The translations under genes and the position numbers were made by a program. The notes beneath the pieces are model-generated. The model was not told the DNA's origin and searched no databases. It saw only the letters and a list, made by a program, of their open reading frames with translations. A DNA stretch of 64,000 nucleotides from Puccinellia tenuiflora (taxonomy: Eukaryota; Streptophyta; Magnoliopsida; Poales; Poaceae), in contig QRDG01001350.1 of the NCBI GenBank assembly GCA_012064385.1, positions 1-64,000 on the forward strand, read 5' to 3'. Below are positions 55,741 through 64,000 of the stretch, piece after piece; positions within the stretch are counted from its first letter, which is position 1; each line of letters begins with the position of its first letter.

Positions 55741-55775
55741 CTAGCAAGGTGCCCCTCGCAAATGCGAGGGCATCG
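55741..55775 (-). mobile_element. Helitron-like 3' terminus
   Basis: On the minus strand a perfect hairpin CCCTCGCA-TT-TGCGAGGG is followed by GCACCTTG and CTAG, with T next, fitting the Helitron 3' end rule (hairpin, about 10 nt, CTRR, inserted before T). The element would extend to the right, but I could not place its 5' TC end or any Rep/helicase gene. Confidence 0.5.
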
Positions 55776-58068
55776 TCTTGAGCGTATTGAATATGTTCAT
55801 GAACTAAACTTTTGGTTTCAGAGATACCATAAAGAAGGAAATCCGAATTCTAGCATTCTACAAACCATCATAAATATTATCTTAAATAAAATATAATGTG
55901 CGTGGAATTTTTTAGTTTTTGGCAGTGTAGGTAGTCTTTTAACCTAGGTAGGGATATGTTAATATGTATTTTTCTCCTTCCCCATCCTCATTCTTCATTG
56001 TGCTCTCTCACAAACACATTGGTTGGTACATATTGTTAACATATTAATACGTCACCAATTTACTTTGAGCCATGTCAAATTTTATCTTTTTTTATTGCAC
56101 CACAAAAATCTTGCCAGCAAGTTATTATCTTTCCTTGCAGCATCCCATACTGCCAATACTTTAGGTCGATTATTTGATTTTTGTGATTTAACTCTTCCTT
56201 GCTAAACCCACTCTTCAATGTTTGAAAATTGCAATGGTTTCTCTAGTTAAAATTATAAAATAGGAAACAAAATAAAGTTCCTAGCAAAGAAAAGCCTAGA
56301 GAAACTGACATAAGTGTATTTAATCACACATGGAAAACCATATGACATTAAGAAAAATCATAAATTATTTTGGTTGTGATGAGTTTAAGTTGTATTATTA
56401 AATTTTATACTTAGTTGACAATCCATTGACCATGATTTTGTTAAGTACGACTATGAAAATCTATTGACTTGTGATTTGTTCAAACAAAATTATGATGCTA
56501 TGCTGGTTAGAACTTCTCGCATAACTGTAGCGAGGGTTGAGCTCTTAGATTTGTTTCTTTTTATGCTTTTGGTTTGGTTGCGTCGATCAAGAGGCCAGGG
56601 GTTATCCTTTTTTGAAAAAAAAAACTTTTTCTACCATATTGTGCTTGTCTACCAAACTGTGTTGATGCATCATAAAGTGGCCACCTCTTTAACTTCAGAA
56701 TTCCCTTTGCCTTCAACCCGATCATCAATTTTTTCAATCTCTGCCAAGCTCTATTCACCAATGTAAAATAATAATATCTCAGAGAGGCGAGAGAAATACA
56801 AATCAACCTCCTAAGTGTACTTTATGTGTGGCATGTTGATGTGTTCTTTATGACAATGTCTTGGGGTTGAGATGTTGTCATACAGAAGAAACCTATTGGT
56901 TCCGATTCTAGGATTTTCTTTCATATGGATCAACGCTTATCAAGTAGTGCTCAATGGAACCAATGGTTCGCTTGACCAGTCTTTTATTTTTCAATCAAAC
57001 CTAGGGCTTTACAGCATATGTGTATAACTAAAGAGGATTACTCATTTCATTGTCAAAAAAAGAGGAATACTCATTTCAATATGTTCTGATTCTAGGTGTT
57101 TTCATATTGATCAACGCTAATTATCAGACACTGGTCAATCGAACCAATGGTTCTTTTGACCTATCATCTGTTGTTTAATCAAACCTCGGGGTTTTTAGTA
57201 TATGTACTAAAGAGGATTATTCTCTTTAATATGATCCGATGTTTTTGTTGATAGCGAACAAATAGTGGTAACTTTGTCATTTTCGAAACTCCGCGAATCA
57301 AGTCGTTAATGGGATCATGTAATGTAAATGTGTATAGAAATAGTGCAAGTGTGCTTGTGAGTATATCTGAATTATACTCGGTGTTTCTAAAAAAATAACT
57401 ATCCTGTGACTAACATTATAGTTTTAATGATTTTAAGTTATGCGAACATATTTTATTTTTGAAAAGGCTGAGAACATATATATGAGTACACTTTCGTCAC
57501 CACGTTCTAGGTATGTAAGCGTGTGCAGCATGGTTTACTTGAAATATCATATATTTGTTGTAGCTGGACTACGTAATTTTGTTTTTTAACGGATGCAGCT
57601 TGGTTCCCTTACATATATTTTTTAATTTCAAAGAAAAATTCTATGACGTGTAAAAGCCACGTCTTGGCATGCGAATAAACTGAGTACTACCAAAAAAAAA
57701 GATAAGAAATGTCCCTTGACATGAAAGAGTCACGTCTTACCACGTTAAATTAAGCTGAGTCCTACCTGAAAAAAAAATGGATGAAGCTGAGAGTCCAATC
57801 GAGATTTGCTTTGTATGTGCCACCAAAATACGGGGTGAGTTGTTATTGAGAAAACTACCGATCAGTTTCTTTGCGAATCAACTACCGATCACACTTTTGA
57901 CGTGTGTTCTCCACGTCCGCGATACAACACGGTCACGTTAATATGGTACATTTTCAAAACCGAAATAGGTCGCGTATATTTTTTTATTTAATCCTAACCA
58001 TCAATTATATATCTAACTATAGAAAATAATTGAGATGATGTGGATCAACATGGTGTCTCTATTCTACA
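55776..58068. other. AT-rich non-coding stretch
   Basis: Contains a LINE-type 3' end (GAGGCCAGGGGTTATCC plus A-run, 56590-56629). It also has a diverged direct duplication of about 170 bp (about 56905-57060 and 57085-57235, sharing GATCAACGCT and GAACCAATGGTTC and AATCAAACCT). No gene recognised. Confidence 0.5.
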
Positions 58069-58482
58069 GGGGGCGGCGTTTCTGCACCCGGGTGCACCAG
58101 CTCCCCTTATTTTCGAGAAATTTTAAAAAATAGTAAAACATTATAAAAAAATCTGAAAACAATTGGTGACATACATATATGAGTTTACCACACTCGTGAA
58201 AAATTTCGGAATGAAATGACAATTTATGTGCCCTGTACAAAAAAGACAAATACAGTTGTCAGAATGAGATCTAAAAACACGAATTTGAAAACACTGATTT
58301 TGTCTTTTTTGTACAGAACACAGAAATTGTCATTTCATTCCGAACTTTTTCACGAGTGTGGGAAACTCATATGTGTGTGTCACCAATTATTTTCAGATTT
58401 TTTCATAATGTTTTAACTATTTTTTTAAAATTGCTCGAAGAAAACAGGTGCATGTGAGCTCGGGTGCATAGATGAATTTCCG
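58069..58482. mobile_element. Foldback MITE, Mutator-type 9-bp duplication (second member)
   Basis: Flanked by perfect 9-bp repeats TATTCTACA (58060-58068, 58483-58491). Nearly its full length is an imperfect inverted repeat (for example TGTACAAAAAAGACAAA against TTTGTCTTTTTTGTACA in the centre). It starts GGGGGCGGCGTTTCTG and ends GATGAATTTCCG, similar to the MITE at 18001-18383. Confidence 0.82.
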
Positions 58483-58515
58483 TATTCTACACCCTTATGT
58501 TGCTTTTAGTATATA

Positions 58516-58687
58516 CTTCCTCCGTTTCATAATATAAGATGTTTTAGTTTTTTTCCACATTTACATTTGTATCATATGTATCTAGACATATTTTAGTTTA
58601 TATGTTCACCCACTTTTTATTCTTTTAGTCCGAATCTAGACAACATGTAAAATATCTAAAACATCTTATATTGTGAAACGGAGGGAA
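58516..58687. mobile_element. Stowaway MITE
   Basis: CTTCCTCCGTTTCATAATATAAG at the left pairs with CTTATATTGTGAAACGGAGGGAA at the right; flanking TA at 58514-58515 and 58688-58689. Confidence 0.92.
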
Positions 58688-58689
58688 TA

Positions 58690-59870
58690 ATAGATAAACT
58701 CATTTTCTCTTTTCTATCTTGAGTTCTTGACACGGCCATTCTTTCTTTATCTTCTTTTTGGAAGAACGTTGGAGTTTGGCGTCTGGAAAATACGTAGCAA
58801 AACCAGGGTGTTGACGACGGCTCGTCGATGTCTATGCTGTTGACAAGTTGAGTCAGACAAACCGCTGCCTTACAACTGCAGCTAAAGCCATGGTTTAGAG
58901 CAGTGGGTCCTAACTACGTGCTGCCTGATATAGTATTTGATTGATTAGATAATGTAGGGAGCGGTCAGCAGATCGTAGCGTATCTCTCTGACTTGACGGA
59001 CAGTCTGAGAAAAGATGGACAATCGTTCATTCGGAGTCTAGCGTATCTCTCATTTTGTTACAGTGAAGCGCCCATTAAACTGTGGACTGAAACTCTGAAT
59101 AACAAGAACAGCGAGACTTAATTTTGTAGTGTGTAAAATTTACTGTTTTTCTTCCTCTGCTATCCTATTTATTATGAAATTAAAAACAAACGTGGCAACG
59201 GGGTGATCATGCTCCCGACTAGACCATGCTATCTCTCGATTTGGATCATGTCCACGGCATTCCTACTTTGCTGCAGGAGAGAGCACAATCGTGTCTACAA
59301 CCAACTGATCCGCTAACAGAACACCTGAACAATACTACTAGTAGCTAACTGAAAGCAAAGCGGCTATCTCTGACGAAACTGAAACTACAAGCTAATTTGG
59401 CAGCTACTAGTTATTCCAACCCAAACATGTCCTTGTCGTGCAATTACATATGGAACACGCGTTGATGATGCCGCCTTGGTATCTGATCACGGTCAGACGG
59501 CTGGGTACGTAAACAAAACGATACACACGCAGACAATGGAAACGAGACGAGACGAAGCTCTCACAAGGCCTGGTCTAGAGTCTAGACCTAGACCCGTTCA
59601 GACATGACATGAGACCTTACCTGGTGCCTCCACCGTTCCAACGTCTGGCGACCGATCAACACGTGCCCTAGAAAGCCAACAAGAGGCTGAATATATATGC
59701 AAATAAAGGAAAGATTCAAAGCCATGAAGCTACGGATCGGAGGAATCCGAGAACGACTTGGGCTGAGAGAGAGGACCGTTTCTCTTTTCTTGATGTGTCG
59801 CGCGCACCTGCCGGCTGCCGCGCCATCGATCTCTCTGACGCGACGCCAAGGTATCTCCGTCCATCTCCTC
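58690..59870. other. Low-copy non-coding segment
   Basis: No coding signal recognised. It begins near a second copy of the 17-bp sequence found at 55721-55737 (58736-58752), and its end contains the start of duplicated segment B. Confidence 0.45.
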
Positions 59871-60028
59871 TAGTGGCGGACCCAAAAAAATTGTGAAGCC
59901 TGGGCAAACACTTGATACCAAAATTAATTATGCTAATTATGTAACAAATGGTCATTAAATTAATCTTTGCCGGCCGGCCGGAAGCCCGGGCAGCTGCCCG
60001 GGCAACAGGGATGCTAGATCCGCCAGTG
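59871..60028. mobile_element. hAT-type MITE
   Basis: 158 bp with terminal repeats TAGTGGCGGACC and (reverse complement) CACTGGCGGATC, flanked by perfect 8-bp duplications ATCTCCTC (59863-59870, 60029-60036), as expected for hAT. Confidence 0.85.
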
Positions 60029-60036
60029 ATCTCCTC

Positions 60037-61031
60037 CCTACCTTTGCAAGCCCGAACCCGATTCGCTGGAGCAAACCTGGAGTTGAGAGCTGACGGTAGC
60101 CAAACGGAAGCTTCATCGCAAATTACAAACCAAGTTGCGGCAGGTAAGGTTCCTTTTCTTCTTTTACTACGAGGATAATAGTTTCTTTTTGAAGAAGCTT
60201 TATTTAATTAGCACTAGTCTGCATTTGGGAGGGAAGCCAAAAGGTAATTTTGTCTTAGCTTATTAAAAGACTTGATGAGACTTAGTGAAAGGCCCGGCTG
60301 CAGGTGTCTCTAGGCATCATCGTGGCTAGGCAACTCATTGAGCCATGGCTGTTGTCCACCCACTCTGCTTTTGGCGGCAGAAATCAGGGAGGGAATTGGT
60401 CGGATACTATATCATCAACGGCATGGAAGCAGAGACAGGACATACAGGAGAGCTGAATAAGCAAACATCATGGGACGGATCAAGTCGCCCATAATCTCTG
60501 GTCGGGACAAATTGCTCTCTAATCATCCGTACGTAACCGAGCTAACATTTATCTTCTTATCTTAGGTATAAATCGAATCACCATGGCCAACTTTTGTTAA
60601 TCTGTCCATTGATCGACGGTTTTGTGGAACACAAAGCTCTCTTTTTTCGACATGATTATTGGGGCGACCAGAAAGCAGAGGTCCAACATACGTCGCCGCC
60701 GAAAAGAATGGCTGATTTTCTTCAATCTTCTCAAGATGTGCAGAGTCGATCAGCTCGGATGGGTGTAGATATTCCTCTGGTTGGATGCAAAGGTCAAGTT
60801 GGCTATGCTAAAGCTATGACGTACGTCACCGCGTTCATGCGTTTCATTAGCTTAACCATGGTATCTCTAGCGCGATCAGTACTAGTAATACACCACTAGC
60901 AGAAGTAGGTTAGTAGGATGAGTCCCTTTTCTTTTTATGCCTCCATAGGTGTCCTGCTTGTGTGATCATGTCGTTGTAATCTATTGGCATTGCGAACAGC
61001 TAATGACTCTACTTCCATGAAAATGATACGA
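60037..61031. other. Low-copy segment B and downstream
   Basis: Contains the second duplicated block (60310-60420). A short plus-strand frame with ATG at 60708 (64 residues, no recognised domain) ends at 60899; I do not have enough evidence to call it a gene. Confidence 0.4.
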
Positions 61032-61125
61032 CTCCCTCCAATCCATAAAAAGTGTCACCCACTTAGTACAAAGTTTGTACTAATTTAGTACAAAATGAGC
61101 GACACTTTTTATGGATCGGAGGGAG
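61032..61125. mobile_element. Stowaway MITE (short)
   Basis: About 94 bp, nearly all inverted repeat: CTCCCTCCAATCCATAAAAA and TTTTTATGGATCGGAGGGAG. Right flank TA; the left TA has mutated to GA. Confidence 0.9.
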
Positions 61126-61559
61126 TAGGTCAAATGGTATATGTCCTATTCGGAAAACCAGAGGCTTCCTTTAGAAGCACATACAATTTTGGGGGTCCCA
61201 ATGGTTGGCTGAAAAAAAGAAAACAATAGATTGGGGCGTTTATTGCGGAGAAGTGGCAACTCTTGTTGAAACTGTGCAATTCTACGACCAGTGGAATTTC
61301 ACCTGGCCCAAACAAAATGGCTCTCCGGCTTTACAATCCCACAAAGACGTCAAAAGACATCAGACCCAAGGGCCTTGCTGACTTGTCTGGTATGATACCA
61401 TGAAATGAAGTGTAGATTGGTTTCAAGTGGGACCTAGCTGCGCAACACTGTGGAGAATGTCACTAAATCTCAGGCGATTGAGTTCTTCACCTAGTGGTGC
61501 AAGGATAATGGTCTGAAGCATAAACTTGGTTGTGCCGATGTCCAATCACTAGGCAAACT

Positions 61560-61930
61560 CCTGGAAATCTCTAGTGAGTATGCTATTCGTGAAGCCCTTG
61601 TTTTGGATCCTTTTGATCGGGACGAAAGTGGCATAACAAGAAAGGGAGCGAGTCCTCCAAAGACAAGGGGATATAATAAGAAAAACAAAAGAAAAAAATA
61701 TGGTCGTAATCATAAGCGCAAAGGTGGCAGTGGATATGGCTCGAATTCAGCCGATATGGTTGCTAGAGGAAGCGATGACAAACATAAGTTCGTTCCTAAT
61801 CGACAAAAGGGACAGTTCCATAAAAACTCGAGGATGTTATTTGACGACATTATGGTCAGGGTGCCACTATCACAGGCAAGGAACACCGACTACACCCTTG
61901 ACCCATGATTGCAATTATTTGAAGTGTATC
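61560..61930 (+). pseudogene. Gypsy gag, C-terminal part
   Basis: The plus strand encodes YAIREALVLDPFD, a Lys/Arg/Asn-rich stretch and FDDIM, then after a frameshift CHYHRQG...THDCNYLK, a zinc-finger-like CxxH...HxxxC arrangement seen at the end of many grass Gypsy gag proteins. It stops at a breakpoint near 61930, beyond which gag sequence runs on the other strand. Confidence 0.7.
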
Positions 61931-62330
61931 CGAACTGAGTCTCCCTCTTGCTGTGAACAACAATGAAGATATTGCTCGGTTGCGGTCGCTTGTATGTCCA
62001 TTCGAGGTTCTTGACAAATGTCGACTTCCTCCATCTATTGTGGATGGTATTATCGGGTAGGCTATTCCGCCATGTCCGCATTGATCCTTCCAACATTATT
62101 GGAAGATAGCGATTCACGATGCACATGTAGAGTATACTAACCGCCACAAGGTAGTCAACAAGCCAGTTTTATAATGCTTGATCTCTGCATCCAAGCGAAA
62201 CTTTGATGGGAATTTCTCCCCTCGGATCCTCCGGCTAAAGCATGATGGTCCGAGTTGAAACACGTCATCATCATCAATGTGCAAGGGTTTTCGGATCCCA
62301 CCCAAAGTTCGTCGGGGTATTTCCATTCAA
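61931..62330 (-). pseudogene. Gypsy gag, N-terminal part, inverted
   Basis: The minus strand encodes the preceding part of such a gag: DDDDVFQLGPSCFSRRIRGEKFPSKFRLD, then YLPIMLEGSMRTWRNSLP and NLEWTYKRPQ (the gag core), with frameshifts. It meets the plus-strand C-terminal part head-on at about 61930, so one of the two pieces has been inverted. Confidence 0.72.
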
Positions 62331-63060
62331 GCCATAGCCAACTCAAACGGAGCACCGAGCCTAACTAATCCATATTAAGCACACATAGGCCACCAAGCTC
62401 CTTGGGACGACACACCAGTTCCCAATTGATTTAACATTTAGCGCCGATTGTAGTATCCTTGGCCAACAAAAGAAATACACAATCCAACTTGTTGATATAC
62501 TTTAAAGTGTCCGGCGGTAAAATTAGAGGCGTCAAGCAGTACATGGCTTGCGATGCAATGATCGATTTAACAAGATTACCCCGGCCGGCCATCAGTGGCG
62601 GAGTAGAAGCATTGAAATTCATCTATTCCTCATTAAATTAGTACTTTAAGATTGCTTATTAGTGGAGAATACACCATAAGTAACATAAATGAACCCAATG
62701 AAATTCTGCTCTAGCTTCGCCCCTGCCGGCCATGATTGTATACTTGCCATTCGAAGTGGGGAGTTCGTCGACATATTTGTCTTTGAGGTGTTGGAAATCA
62801 ACTCTTTTAAGGCGCCAAACCAAAAGTGAGAGACCAAGGTACCGCAACGGAAAAGCAGCTCTTTTCGTCGGAATGCCCTCAAGGATGTTGTCAAGGTTGA
62901 TTTGCCCACATCTAATTGGGACAACGGAGCTCTTATCAAAGTTTGTGCATAGTCCGATGGCCTCACAAAACCTTCAACAATGGTTACCAAGTTTTGAATG
63001 TTTTACTTAATGGGTGCCATAAACACCGCCGTGTCATCCGTTTAGTGTGAAGTTCCCGAT
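62331..63060 (-). pseudogene. LINE reverse transcriptase fragment
   Basis: On the minus strand the order is a remnant of the YADD region (DDTAVFMAPIK, near 63020), then FPLRYLGLSL-type sequence, LKRVDFQHLKDKY, and MAGRGNLVKSIIASQAMYCLTPLILP, ending KDTTIGAKC near 62431. Stops and shifts interrupt it. It is a different LINE family from the one at its right. Confidence 0.8.
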
Positions 63061-63081
63061 ATCGATACCCACCCACGAAGC

Positions 63082-63243
63082 TTATTTTTCGATAAGGGGA
63101 GCTTTATTACTTAAAAAGTTTTTAAGTATTACACCCGGCCTCTGCATAACTAGGATGCACACAGCCAACACAAGTCCGACGGAGTGAGCTAAAGAAAACA
63201 AAATAGACGAATTACATATCATAATGAGAAATTGTAGAATCGC
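63082..63243 (-). other. 3' UTR of the LINE at the right edge
   Basis: The minus strand has GCAGAGGCCGGGTGTAATAC, AATAAAGCTCC and a short A-rich end (CGAAAAATAAG), parallel to 15898-16044. Confidence 0.8.
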
Positions 63244-64000
63244 CTAAGGTGGTGGAGGGCCAATCCACAAATTATGCTGCCATCCATGTTGGGATAAAAA
63301 ATCCCTCGCCGCATCCTCCAGTCTTGTACAGACCTCCGTTAAGAGGTCGCGATGCTCCGCACGTTGGAACATCGACCACGAACGGAGCGTAGCCGTACTC
63401 CTGTATATAACCTGCATGAGAGATGAATTTTTATCATTAAAAACCTTGTCATTTCTACATAGCCACAGCGACCATATTACGGCTAGCGCTCCCACCCTAA
63501 TAAGTCGTTTGAACCTATTATTCACACCATTTAACCAGTTGCCAAAAATATTTGCAATGCTATTTGGTGGAAATAAGGTCGACCCTATCTGGATGATTGA
63601 CCATATAGAACTCGCAAACTTGCACTGGAAGAATAAGTGCTTAATGGTCTCGTCCTTGTGACAGAAGACACACTTTTTACTTCCATGCCAATTGCGTTTC
63701 GCAAGGTTATCTTTGGTGAGAATTACTCCTCGACGAAGATACCACACAAAGACTTTAATCTTGAGTGGAATCTTCATCTTCCAAATCTTATGATTATTAT
63801 CAACTGGCAAATCGGGCTGTAATAGTGCTTTATACATAGAGTCCACCGAGAATTTACCATTCGAGTGTAAATTCCATCGGAACTCGTCGAGTCCCTGCGT
63901 CAAATTGACCAAGGTCAAGCGTTGTAGCAACTCGTGCCAAGATGCTAACCGGGGACCAATAAGACTCCGTCTGAACGGCACGTTAGGTGGGAAATTCTCC
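63244..64000 (-). pseudogene. LINE ORF2 C-terminus (zf-RVT), runs off the window
   Basis: A 245-residue frame without stops carries FSVDSMYKALLQ, WKMKIPLKIKVFVW, CVFCHKDETIKHLFFQC (zinc-binding pattern) and AVIWSLWLCRNDKVFND, ending PPPP-stop at 63244. It is the same LINE family as 4369-16044. RT lies outside the window, so intactness of the whole ORF cannot be judged; I call it a fragment. Confidence 0.85.

Noticed and set aside
55721..58752. 17-bp direct repeats as a target duplication of one 3-kb insertion
   Set aside because: The sequence between has no matching element ends or poly(A); it may be part of the local duplication.
60594..60899. Possible small host gene
   Set aside because: No ATG at the frame start, short, no domain and no neighbouring exon signals.

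Overview
This is a repeat-dense plant nuclear window, most probably from a large-genome grass of the wheat/barley (Triticeae) type. The evidence is the density of nested LTR retrotransposons, CACTA transposons, LINEs and Stowaway, Mutator and hAT MITEs, together with the grass-type terminal motifs seen here. I find no convincing host protein-coding gene. The organism call is inference; everything below was read from the sequence by eye, without alignment.

Layout. 1-4368: minus-strand Copia element (protease/gag remnants and 5' LTR), inserted in the endonuclease region of a plus-strand LINE. 4369-16044: that LINE, interrupted at 6792-15270 by a gag-protease-only Gypsy element with a perfect AATCT target duplication. 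16045-17731: a second, decayed LINE. 17732-23403: low-copy sequence carrying a foldback MITE (9-bp duplication), a deleted LINE copy (12-bp duplication), a Mutator-type element (9-bp duplication), LINE scraps and a Stowaway MITE. 23404-46254: a gag-only Copia element with long LTRs, whose 5' LTR is split by a complete CACTA transposon (23981-35606, 3-bp GGA duplication). 46255-52286: a decayed minus-strand CACTA, truncated at the Copia junction. 52453-54542: Mutator-type element made mostly of two T-rich tandem arrays (9-bp duplication). 54552-61125: low-copy, partly duplicated sequence with a Helitron-like end and several MITEs. 61126-64000: a Gypsy gag split by an inversion, then two minus-strand LINE fragments.

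The most interesting object is the CACTA element at 23981-35606. It has both termini, an uninterrupted TNPD-type transposase and a three-exon TNPA-like gene fused to a Ulp1-like domain that appears to have lost its catalytic His and Cys. It also has a third small gene whose product joins an RNase H1 hybrid-binding-type domain to a C-terminal membrane anchor. Its two large genes have homologous 5' leaders with a shared short upstream ORF. The hairpin repeats (GAGGCGCAT...ATGCGCCTC) of the ends recur in the middle, just upstream of the second gene. Between the Ulp1-like part and the small gene lie two tandem repeats whose hairpin arms differ in sequence but still pair within each repeat.

How the parts would work together (family knowledge plus inference): TNPD cuts at the termini, TNPA binds the terminal and subterminal repeats and regulates the promoter, and the small membrane-anchored protein is of unknown role. 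The TNPA-like reading frame carries one in-frame stop, so this copy may be crippled unless that codon is bypassed.
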